From the NCBI GenBank assembly GCA_001606155.1, contig LODT01000001.1:1178001-1242000 (forward strand): a DNA stretch of 64,000 bases. Reading direction: 5' to 3'. Positions 23,208 to 34,351 of this stretch are shown one piece after another. Under the pieces are notes generated by a model. That model ran no database searches, was not told the DNA's origin, and worked only from the letters and a program-made list of their open reading frames with translations. Both the position numbers and the translations under genes were made by a program. Numbering within the stretch: the first letter of the stretch is position 1; each line of letters opens with the position of its first letter. The DNA comes from Tieghemostelium lacteum (lineage: Eukaryota; Evosea; Eumycetozoa; Dictyosteliales; Raperosteliaceae).

Positions 23208-26200
23208 ATGGAAAACACAGGATATTTTCAATACATCAATGATTTGGTTGAGGGTAAACAAATTGGTGGTGAACACACAGCTATAAAGAAATATCTAATA
23301 GAATGGATAGAACAACAGCCATATTTACCAAATGGAGTACATAATCTATTCATTTACTTTAGTATCAAAAACCCATTAGAGATACGAGAATGTTTTAGTG
23401 TAATGATTCAATCTAGTTTCCCAACAGTCAGAGAATTCCTCTTCAGATTGATTAAAAGAGATTTACTTCATCAAAAGGCATTAATCCAACTAGAGGTTAT
23501 CGAACTAATTCTTTTAGGTGTAAAAGATGACAATGAAAATGTATTTTCAAAAGCACTTGATATCCTAAGTGAATTAAAATTTGAATCTATATTCATTCCA
23601 CTCAGAATAATTTACATTCTCAATGATATTATTGATAATCTTTTAATGAGTTTCATTAACAAAAGTAATTCGTTAAATAATGAAAAACAGCTGAATCAAA
23701 TCAATAATGCAATAGTAAAACTGATATCTATTACTATACTTTCAAGTGATCAGCCAAAGTATTCAGCAGAAAAACAGCACTTGGAATCACATTTGATTAG
23801 ATTTATCAGTAATATTAAGAGTTTTTCAAAGTTGACAGTGTTCACCTATTACCAATCGTTTATGGATATTTCACTTTCATCACTGTTAGTGATGTTACCA
23901 TACCTCACTGAAGACAGAGCATTGGATAAACAAAAGTTTGCCCAAATTTCAATAATCATCAATTCAGTATTCACCAAATATCAACAATCTCACAGAATTG
24001 AAATTGACAATACTATTCATAATCTACTACACAGCACTGGTGAACCAACACCTGATAATGTTAAGATTCTCTATATATTGATATCAACAATTGATTTTGA
24101 TATCATATTTAAAAACAATATTTTTAATATCTTAAAGTCGGTATTAGTGATAATGGTATTGGTTTTATAATTATACTAACTTATTATAATAATATAGATA
24201 TTTTAAAAAGAATCTAATGGCTATAGATGATTGGACTCAAATTGCAAACTATAAAAGATTACTAGAAAAGAATCTTTCAGCTATTATAGATTCTGTTGGT
24301 GGTCTAAATAATGAGATTTTTGAATACTTATTTAAAGATCCTCTTGGAAGAGTATCAAATTGGGAATGTAATTTATTTAAAAATGATGGTCAGTATTCCA
24401 AATGGTTCTCACCTCTATTTCAGCAACTGTTGGACACTGAAAACTATGATGGTATAAACTCTCTGATTATACACTCAACCAACAAAAACAATATGTTACA
24501 TTATAAAGACTTTATATTACCTTCCATCATTTCACTATTAAAGTCAAGCAAACAAGATCAATTGATTCTATCATTGATTCACATTAGTTCGTGTTCAATA
24601 GATTCAAATGAAATATTAACCACCATCAGTAATTTTATTGAATTGGAATTCAATATAATGGAGTATGACAATTTGGATACCAACAGAAATTTTCAACCAA
24701 TCATCAGAAATCTATTTGATTTATACAAATCGAGTGGACACCAACCAAAGATCCTTGAGAAACTCTATGGATTATTATATTCATTCAGTACCAATAGACC
24801 AGATAGTTATTCCACCTCACTGTTTACTGAGATATACAAATACTGTATGAATCATTTGGAATTTATCTCTGGAGATCTAATGTTAAGTCGAGTATTTTTA
24901 TCCATTAGTGTGCAAACATTCACTGAATATATGGAGAGACAAAGTAAATCTGTGAATGATCCATTTTATTGTAGGGCGCTTGTAGAGCTTATGAGGCTAT
25001 CTAAAATATTTAATTTGGGATACAACATTAGGGCAATGCTTCTAAAATACATGTCTGAAATTCCAATATATTCATATAGACATATGTTGGTAACAGTTCT
25101 CAAGATTCTTTATAAACTTTCAAACTACAATATCGCCATTCTTTCAGCACCAACAAAACTAGATAAACTCATTTTGAATATAATTACACAAGAATTCACC
25201 AAAGACTCACCACTAAATAATCCAGATGGTAAACTTGTAAAATATTTCTGTAAATATATTGTAACTTATAAAACTACGCCATCCGAAGTCAGTGAATTTA
25301 TACAAATGTTAATTCAAGTCTTTAACATCGGAGTACTGTTAAACCACCCAATAGTATTGGTAAATATCATTGGAATTCTACAATCCAATGGTTCCTTAAC
25401 AGAATTTAGTTATTTGGAACTATTTAAAATCAACTGGGCTCACTATAAATACTCTAATGCAGGGACAACTGATCTACTACAAAATCTTGCAACTATAGAG
25501 TCTATCATCCCACCATCATCATTTAATAACCTAATTAATGATTTAAAACCATTTGAACCATTCCATAAATACTTGATACCTTATACCATCTCACCAAGAA
25601 CCACCGATGTTAACCCAACCCTCCCACACATTGTCTTATACCAAATCATTACAGAGTGTTTGAAAGACACTACCATCAATTGGCGATGGATATACAGTAT
25701 ATCATTTGTCAGTAAATCATTTTTTAAATTAATCACCAAATTATCAATTTTGGATAAATACATGAAGGAATCAAATTTCTGTAAAATCAATTTGGACTCT
25801 CCTTACAGTATCATTTCTAATCCCTCTTCAGAAGTTTTGATTAACAATCTCAATTTTTACCAACAATCACATTTTGATAGGATATTGAGCACTGCTCAAA
25901 CTCTAATCATAAAGGATAATGTAACATTCAATTTCATAAACCCAGAATACACTGACACTATTGTGAGTTTGGTATCAACAAATCTCCAAAAGCTAGTTTT
26001 ATCCAGTGGTTTTGCACAAGTGATTATCATGGGCATGGGTAAAAAGTATGATATGTCTTATTACACCTTCGTTGGTAAGCTCTTAAAGTCTATCAAGCAT
26101 TCTATTCGAGTTGACCTAGAACTATGTCCTTCTAATGTTGATGTGGTTGATAATCTAATTGAATGCAGAGGTTCAATAGATAAGGTATATGTTACATTGC

Positions 26201-26715
26201 AAACACCTCATTATCAGCACAATGCACTTTTTATAAGTACAATTAAAAGACTTTCAGAAGCCTCTATACCACTTGAATTAAATTCTATAGTGTTCACCTC
26301 AGCCATTCACCAAATGGATATATATAAAGACATTTTAAAATTTTGTCACTCTCTGGAGATTATCCATCATGGTCAACTGAAACCTGGGCCATTCAACGCA
26401 CTTCAACATCTAAAACTAATAGCACAAAACATCTCATTACCAATACACCAAGACACACTAATTTTCCTAGAAACCACAGACACACTGGTATCTTTAACAC
26501 TTCAGAACTTGAAATGGGATAGCTGTGTACATGTAATTAAAACCTTACTTCGAAATCCTAAAATACCTCTACAAACACTTCATATTACAGTGCACAAGTT
26601 ATCTCCATATGAAATTCAGCAAAATTTTGAATTACTCTGCTCTGGTTACTGTAAATATCCAATCATAGATAACCTATTACAATTTCTACCTAATTTAAAT
26701 ATAATAATAAACTAG
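23208..26715 (+). CDS. Large helical protein with central F-box-like motif (gene A)
   Basis: Two open segments, 23208-24140 and from about 24211, are separated by a probable 70-bp intron with a TACTAAC branch-like site. GTATTA donor and AAAAAG acceptor preserve phase but are weak, so the junction is approximate. The product is about 1,146 residues. The first ~750 residues are helical and of unknown fold. An F-box-like motif (LPHIVLYQIITECLKD ... VSKSFFKL) lies near residue 780, and the rest is LRR-like. The same plan occurs in the genes at 38825-42341 and 56054-59612. An open frame in another register continues past the stop to 26822 (LDLKFDIPIKIDLYP...), suggesting that the true C-terminus is about 35 residues longer and that a base is missing. 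Possible role: substrate adaptor of an SCF ubiquitin ligase (inference from the motif only). Confidence 0.8.
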
Positions 26716-26822
26716 ATTTGAAATTTGATATTCCAATTAAAATCGACCTCTATCCTGCCAATACTGATCTCATTGATTCCAATAGAAAGGGTATCTATGA
26801 GTTTGAGTATAAAAATAAGTAA

Positions 26823-27701
26823 CTATCGTTTATTGCGCCCAGTTTAACCTTTGTATTCTTTTTTTAATTTTTTATAGGATATAGACATCCCTTAGAACTC
26901 CTAATGTTTTTCTTTAATTAATGTTTATGTTTTACCTTGTTGGTAAATTAACAAAAATTGAAAAGTCATTCTTGCGAACAAAATTTCGTTTGGATTAAAG
27001 TTTGCAATCAAGCAATAACAGCTACCTCCCTAAGTGGTCATCGGTATGCTAAAAATCCCAGCGTAAGGCTATCGAAATATACTTGAATTCAAACTTTTTG
27101 AAAAAAAAAAACAATGAAGTGCTTTATGGGAATATGAATTTTTCATTTGTTTATTGAATTTTAAAAAAAGATTATCTCATTATTTATTATTCAACAACAG
27201 AGAGAAATATCAATATTTTACATTTTCCTTGTTCTCTTTAATTGCATTCCATAACTCTAGAATAATAGGTTCATCAACCCCGTACAATGGAACATGATCG
27301 GGGATTTTGTGAGTACCATGAAACATTAATTGATGAAGCTCCATATTGATAAATCTTAATTTGGTATAATTCAATTTGACAGTTTATGTTAGGACAAGTT
27401 CGTTTTTGGATAAAGAATTAACTTATACATATTCCCTAAAAATACCAGATTATAGCTTAGAGATATATTTAATCAAATACATATCTCGATTTGGTTAATA
27501 TAATTAGGGTTTGTCTTGATAAAGTGTTGCTATAAATTCAAATTTTGTTATGTATTAGGACAAGTTTTAAACTCATCCTAAAATTTAAGAAAATTTTTGA
27601 TTAGGAAAATACAGATATTATATAAAATTTCGATAAGGAAAACATAAAAATAAAAATTTAAAATTGTAAAAAATATTCATGTAATACAATATAACTAAAT
27701 T
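26823..27701. other. Intergenic with a small ORF and a GC-richer island
   Basis: This 879-bp region contains a 44-residue minus-strand ORF (27210-27344) and a less AT-rich island at about 26995-27085 that no open frame explains. A 12-bp direct repeat TTAGGACAAGTT occurs at 27389-27400 and 27555-27566, upstream of the plus-strand gene starting at 27702. No tRNA B box or known snRNA element was recognised. Confidence 0.45.
27210..27344 (-). CDS. Possible 44-residue small protein
   Basis: An ATG-to-TGA frame of 45 codons begins MELHQLMFHGTHKIPDHVPL and ends ENKENVKY. Its codons use G and C far more than the flanks, and the protein has a mixed, globular-like composition (His, Pro, Trp, Glu) rather than the FYNIK soup of random AT-rich frames. 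That favours a real small gene or a last exon. It has no signal peptide or cysteine pattern and I do not recognise it. It would have an upstream region of about 350 bp divergent from the gene at 27702. Confidence 0.4.
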   Translation of the reverse strand: MELHQLMFHGTHKIPDHVPLYGVDEPIILELWNAIKENKENVKY

Positions 27702-28415
27702 ATGACAGGTAAAGATCTTAAAAGAAAAGAACCTGAGGCAGCGCATACTAGAATTGATTGGAATCAACCAGAGGTTGTAACAGATTTGGTTTCTTTAGAT
27801 ATTGAGGATTTAAAAAATGTATATCCAGGTGTGTCGGAGCAAACAATTAAAAAACATAAAAAAGGTAAATTAAGCATTGATAATATATTATTGATCTAAT
27901 ATTAAGTAATTCAATACAATATATTTATATATATCTATATAGAGGCTGAAAAAAAATATAATAGAGATGAATTAAGTCACGACAACCTTATAGAAAATGA
28001 TAACACTGAATGTAATAATAGTAATAATATGAAACTCTTATTTAACATTTTTAAAGGAGAAGATGTTTATTATCTTTCAAAAAGAGCAATATCCTTCAGC
28101 AAATTAGATTATAGATATACAAATGCTGAAAAAACAGAAGTTGAATTCAACTATCAATTAACTCCAAGCCACAAGGAGATTAGCCATATTGTAGAGTTTA
28201 TAAATGATCATTTTAAGGAATTAAATAAGGAATATGATTTTTCTGTAGATTTAAATTCAATGACAATCATAAATACGATACCAGATCTAAAAATTACGGT
28301 ACCATTTGATTATCCTGTGGATACAGAAAAAATAACACATCTAGAGAATAAAGGATGGACTTTTATTGTAGTACCTAAGTTGGCATTAAGAAAGCAAAAA
28401 TCACATGAAGTTTAG
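27702..28415 (+). CDS. Unrecognised 211-residue protein, frame possibly broken at its end
   Basis: Exons 27702-27864 and 27943-28415 join across a 78-bp GTAAAT...TATATAG intron in phase (G plus AG gives Glu) and encode 211 residues. The N-terminus is basic and charged (MTGKDLKRKEPEAAHTRIDW), followed by a Lys-rich helical link (KKHKKEAEKKYNRDE) and a mixed alpha/beta C-terminal half with HKEISHIVEFINDHF and WTFIVVPKLALRK. No known domain is recognised. Immediately after the TAG, another register stays open to a TGA at 28490-28492 and reads as a plausible tail (LGTFETIERELMYRRINQDK...). A single missing A near GAAG would join them, so the true protein may be about 25 residues longer. Confidence 0.65.
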
Positions 28416-28738
28416 GTACATTTGAAACTATAGAAAGAGAATTAATGTATAGAAGAATAAACCAAGATAAAAATGCCTTGAATAACAATTGAAATTGCAT
28501 TTTTTTATATTTTTAATTTTCATTCAACACACTTGATATCTATATTTTTTAATTTTCACATGAATTTAGTTTTACTATCATTTGAATATAGTATAGAGAT
28601 ATGAATGAAACTCAATTTTAAAAAGTGAAATTTTCATTTTTATATAGATTAAATTAATTTGGTTTTTTATTGAACACCACTCTTTAAGCTGACTGTACAA
28701 TGCTTTGTGCAGTGTGTTTTAAAAAGTTTAGAGTTCAC
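28416..28738. other. Convergent 3' region
   Basis: This spacer lies between two convergent small genes. Its first 77 bp are the open extension described for the upstream gene. The remainder is AT-rich 3' sequence with T-runs and shows no gene or repeat. Confidence 0.5.
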
Positions 28739-29109
28739 CTATTTTAAATTGACTAGATATTTTCTTTCAATTGAACCTTGGGATCCTAAACTTTTCAAGT
28801 CATTAATATCAAGAGGAGATCTATCAGCTTTAACACAGGATTCGGAGAATGAAGCCATAGATTCATCCCAATTCTTTGGGGGTTTAGTAAATAATTTACC
28901 ATCTATATTTAAAAAGAGAGATAGGAGAATGTGTTAGATATCAAATAAGTGTTTAGAGCTATTGCATTTATATATAAATATATTTCTTGAATTAGAAACT
29001 TACCTTTTCCTTTCTTTTGTAAATGTCTATTAGAGGTATAGTTTACATTAGTTATACAACGTATTTGATTATATTTACTAATTGCATTGATTATATTTCT
29101 TGAATTCAT
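28739..29109 (-). CDS. Small protein with mitochondrial presequence-like N-terminus
   Basis: Exon 1 (29004-29109) and exon 2 (28739-28902) join across a 101-bp GTAAGT...ATATAG intron in phase (G plus AT gives Asp), for 89 residues. The first 35 residues (MNSRNIINAISKYNQIRCIT...) lack acidic residues and alternate Arg/Lys with hydrophobic and hydroxylated residues, like a mitochondrial targeting peptide. The mature part starts with GKLFTKPPKNWDESMASF, continues with a Ser/Asp-rich helix and ends KYLVNLK. The canonical donor and acceptor and coding-like composition favour this model over the antisense 76-codon plus-strand frame on the same DNA. The family is not recognised; mitochondrial location is inference. 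Confidence 0.65.
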
Positions 29110-29837
29110 TGTTTGGTTGGTTGTATAAATTATACTATTTTTTATAAATTTATATGAATTGGGATAATGTTCTATAGAATGATTAAGATTGTGGAATGTG
29201 AAAAATAAAAAAAAAAAAATAAATATGTTTTTATACTTTGAAAGATTTTCCTTTTTAGGGAATATGAAAGATTGGGTTTTAAAAGGGTGTATTTATGAGC
29301 TCTAAGTTTATTATAATAGGATATTTATGAGAAATATAAATATTTTATTTATTATTTACAATTTAAATGAAATTTCAATTTATTATTATTATAATATTTT
29401 AATTAGTATATGATATTTATTAAATTATTATAATAATCAATAAATTCATTGTTAAATATGATATTTAAATTTATTTTTTACTACTATGTGTGAGTAGATA
29501 AAATAAATTTATTAGGGATTATTAAGGACATTATTTATTTTTTTTTAATTTATACAAATAATTCAAATAATGTATTTGAAACACACAAAATTAAATTTAA
29601 TTTTTTTTTTATTTTTATAAAAAAAATTTTTGTTAATATCTTTATATATATGAAATCGAAAATCGGATATTGATATTATTAGAATAATGTATGGATATAG
29701 ACACCCCATAAACCACACTTAATATAAGCACTAACCCCCTTGGTGTGATTAGAAAATTTAGAAAATAGGTATAGAGTAGGATTATAATAATAAAGAGTAG
29801 TAAATTGCAATAGACAAAGGATATCTAATTTCAAAGA
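29110..29837. other. Divergent intergenic region
   Basis: This 728-bp, extremely AT-rich region lies between the minus-strand small gene and the plus-strand SAC phosphatase gene, so it should hold both promoters. It contains long A/T-runs (for example 29209-29220 and 29530-29547) and a less AT-rich patch at 29690-29760. No gene, RNA or clear repeat was found. Confidence 0.5.
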
Positions 29838-32800
29838 ATGACAAATAATGAGATATACGCCAATTTAAATTTAATAATCTCAGATCTATATATAATTTTA
29901 CAACCAGATACCAGTAATCAACAACATGCATTACAATCACAATCAACTCCAGTGACCTCTGTCTTTATAGATAGAAATACATTACAAATTGAGGCTAGAT
30001 GTATGTTTATGATTTTAATCACACTCTGAATCAAATTATGATATTAATACCCATGGAATTTTAGCTTCAGATTCCTCACCAATTTTATCAGGTACATTGA
30101 AATCATGTACAAAAATATTTGGATGTCTAGGTATCATAAGGTTATTATCATCACCATATATTATATGTATTAGTGAATGCGAAAAGATTGGTACAATTAG
30201 AAAGAATCAAGTTATACATAAAGTAGCAAAGACTATGATAATACCAATTGCTAGCCAACCAATACCATTATCCGAAGAAGAGGTATGAAATCTAGATTTA
30301 TACATTATATATCATAGATAATTAGATATATATATTAACTTTATAAATCTTATAGAAAAGAGAAGAGAAAAATTATTTATCCTATTTAACAGATATATTG
30401 TACACATTTGATTTCTATTATTCCTACACATTTGATATAACTCAATCAGAACAGAGAATCTCAGCAATGGAGAAACTAGAGAAAGAGAACCCAGATTTAG
30501 TTACAAAACCTCTCTGGGAGAGAGCAGACAGGAGATTCTTTTGGAATTACTATTTACAGAAAGATTTCATTGAGAACTCTCTACATAACTTTATTCTACC
30601 TATTGTCGATGGGTTTATTAAGGTTACTGAATGGGAGATCAATACGAATCCATTTAAATATATACTTATCAGTAGAAGATCATGTAAGAGAACTGGTACA
30701 CGTTTCCAATCACGTGGTGTTGATCCACTTGGTCATGTAGCAAATTTTGTAGAGACTGAACAGATTATTGTATTTGACCAAGTACTCACTAGTTTTGTTC
30801 AGGTTCGTGGTAGTATACCTATCATTTGGCAGCAGAAGGGTAAAGGTTTGAAACCTAAACCCACAGTAGAGAATAGTACAATGACCGATGAATCATTCCA
30901 AAGACACATGAATGAACTCATTGAGTTGTATGGACCTGGATCTATTGTGAATCTTATTGATCAGATTGGAGGTGAAGCTTCCATTGGTGATCAATTTGAG
31001 ATGGAAACTAGTCTATATCAACAAGCACACCAACTTCATTACACTGCATTTGATTTCCATGAGAAATGCAAGAATAACAAGTATGAAAACTTACAGGAAC
31101 TCTTGGAACAGGTTAAACCATTACTAGATAAATTTGGGTATTTATTTAAATCGGTTGTACCCACTTTAGAGCCTAGTATGGTTCAAACCGGTCATTTTAG
31201 AACAAATTGTGTGGATTGTTTGGACAGAACCAATGTAGTCCAATCTCTATTTGCTAGATATATATTGCACATACAGTTGATGAGAATGGGTATCATTTCA
31301 AGTACACAAAAGATTGATATGAACTTGGCATTCGAAACTGAGTTTAAGAATATCTGGGCTGACAATGCCGATGTAATGTCTCAGCAGTACACTGGTACTG
31401 GGGCATTGAAGACTGATTATACACGTACTGGAAAGAGATCAATGAAGGGTACTATGACTGATGGTGTTAACAGCGTAAAGAGATACATTCACAAGAACTT
31501 TAAAGACGATGACAAACAAGTTGCCATTGACTTGTTCTTGGGTAAATTTCAAGTGGAGAAATTCACAACCTCCACTGGAATTGCAAATAATGGTGCTGTA
31601 AGTCTACCGGATTCAGAGAGTCAGATAAACGAATTTCCAGTGGAATACATTGACGAAGATCTAGATGCTAAAGGTGACCAGGGTATAATTAAACTGACTG
31701 ACCAGTGTTCTATCATCACTTGGGTGAAATTCAATGGTAGAAAGAGTGAATACAGATTCAAAAACGAACAAGATATCGATATATTGTTTATTGAGAAATC
31801 CAAAATGAATCATAAACTATTAAACCTCTACCATCGTGCTAGCCCAGAACCAATTAAGGTATTGTTTTCATCTTCGTTTACACGTGAACAGTTCCTTCAG
31901 TCACTTTACAAGAGACCACTTTCATATAGATTTTTACCAATTTGCGAACAGCAAGGTAAGGACTATATTGAATACCTAGAGAAAGAAAAAGTACTAAAAG
32001 TTAACCAATTGACCAAAGACTTTTTAACATTTTCTGACGATGATGATGACGATGCACACTATGACCAAGATGGCAATGAAAGACCTAAACTTCACAAAAA
32101 GAAAAATGTGGATAATGGAGATGTTCTACCAGAGACTACAACCTCCTCAAGCCTAGACCAAAAGGTCGAAGAAGAAGAAGAGGAAGAAAGTGGTATTAAA
32201 TTCTCACCTCCATCACAAAAAATGAAACATAAACTTTTGGATATGTTTAACTCATTTATTGGATCATGGAATATGGAGAATATAACGTTGAATTCCACTT
32301 TTGTCGCAAATTGGATACCCAAAAACAAGGATTTCTATTCCATCTCTGCTCAGAGAATTGCTAGTTATAAACTGTCACCTGGTTTTGTTATGAATTATAA
32401 ACAGTACTGGTTCTATTTGATTAGACAGTATCTAGGCCACGATTACACCACTGTTGCTACAGCAACTACTGATAATACAGCTTCAATTGTTCTGGTTAGA
32501 AAATCCCTTATCAACAGTGTAAATAACATCTCAGTCAGTTATATCCAAAAACGTCTACCTTTTAAAAAGTCACTTTCTACCAGTAGTAATGCAAATCAAA
32601 CTGGTCAAAACTCACCTCAGTCTGGTATCATTTCAGAAACCAATACATCAACTCATAGTAACAATACAACTACTGGTCTTCAAATTAATTCCAAAGAGAT
32701 CACAACTAGTGCAAGTACACAGACTACAAATTCTAAAGACAGTAACAATAATAATAATAATGTACATCACACAACAAAAGAAACTACAACTAGTACTATA

Positions 32801-34294
32801 ACATCAGTAACTAATTTCCTCTTTGGTAGTAAGAAACTGAAAGATTATGGACAGAAACTTATGGGTGGAGGTGTCACTTCTAGTGACAAGGTATCAGATC
32901 AGAAACTGAAGGATATGAGTACACAAATCTATGGTACTACCATAACCCTTCAACTGAGAGATACCTCTATATGCTTTGTAAACTATTGTAATAATACCCC
33001 AACAACTACATTCTCCAACACACCATTGGTTGATGATGAAAATGGTTTGGTTTCATTCATCAAAAACAAACAATATCTCAATGGTTCAACTAGATATATA
33101 TTCTGGTCAGGTGACTATGATCAATCTACACTTCAAAAATACCGTTGGACACCTTCTTGTGATCACACTAAACTACACGATGATGAACCTGGTCGTGGTG
33201 TAATCTATTGGAAATCACTAATGGAATCAGAGCCTCTACTCGAGTCACTAAACAGCAGTGATTCTCAATCAACTGACTCACTTAGCGCTAGTCATGGTGA
33301 TGGTACTGGAAGTCCTGGAAGTTCAAATGTTTATATCTACCCACCATTATCATTCAACTACAGTCTACCTGTACTCTCTCCATACTCTTGGCTATCCATT
33401 CAAGATATCCCATGCTTTATAGTTATTAAAGACCTCTATTGCGAACCTTTTGAATTGATTCCTTCTGGAACTAAACTTGAAGCATTTATTGAATTCAATG
33501 CCTCACATTTGATATGTGAAGGTGACAGTGCCAATACCAGAACATCTATCATTCGTTCACCAATCCCCATTTGGAATGATAAAATTGAATTACGTTCTTT
33601 TATTGACGATAAAGAGTATCTAAAGACACAGTATATTCAAGTGGCAATTTTCAACAGGGAGCTAATGGACCAATCTGTCATTGGAAAAGGTTCAATACCA
33701 CTTCTTCAAGCATGTGGTGAAAAATCACATCACTTTAAGATTCCTCTTACTCTTCAAGATGAATTCTCATGTTACCTACATGGTGAGATTCAAGTGTACT
33801 CAAAATCTGAAATCTATAGAATGGTTCAAGATACTGCCATGTCTCAAACAAATAGTCAAGAACCACCTCCACCAATACCATCAAGATCCAATAGACAACA
33901 TCGTTCAGCTCCATCACCTCCAATATCCAACCCATCACCAAATGGAAAGAGTCCAGTTCTAAGTTACAAATCTCCAAATTTTGATAATATCTCATCATCA
34001 CCAACTGATCACAGCCACATTCATCAACAACAGCAACAACAAAGTTCAACACCTACCAAGTCCTCATTTCTTGATAATCTCACCAAATCTGTAGTTGATA
34101 ACATTAAAGTTCCTGGTGAATTTCTATTAAATTCTTTTTCTGGTACCTCAACACCACCTTCCACTACATCGGTATCTGATTCCAATAGTACTTCAACAAC
34201 TTTAGACCAACCAATAGACTTTATCGAAATTGAGGCAATGCATAAAACAAATGATGTTAAAGATGATGATAAAAAAGAAGAACATAATGATTAA
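29838..34294 (+). CDS. Synaptojanin-like SAC phosphatase with degenerate 5-phosphatase domain
   Basis: Exons 29838-30000, 30065-30282 and 30356-34294 match in phase and give about 1,439 residues. The SAC domain covers roughly residues 65-560 and keeps the catalytic CX5R motif in NCVDCLDRTN (near 409) and the conserved TGTGALKTDYTRTGKR stretch. SAC domains remove 3-, 4- or 5-phosphates from phosphoinositides, mostly PI4P and PI(3)P. Residues about 755-1110 resemble an inositol 5-phosphatase fold (GSWNMENI, YWFYLIRQYLG, RYIFWSGDYD, WTPSCDHTKL), interrupted by Ser/Thr/Asn linkers, but the WxGDxN(F/Y)R and P(S/A)WCDR(I/V) signatures are eroded. A C2-like domain (about 1145-1275) and Pro-rich stretch (PPPPIPSRSNR) follow. 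The SAC plus 5-phosphatase plus Pro-rich order is synaptojanin's, which acts at endocytic membranes. Confidence 0.9.
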
Positions 34295-34351
34295 TAAATA
34301 TTTTTATTATAAAAATATAGATATTTATACAATTTGGTAATATTATAATGT

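Noticed and set aside
28707-28937. 76-codon plus-strand ORF
   Set aside because: It is antisense to a spliced minus-strand gene with canonical splice sites and better coding features.
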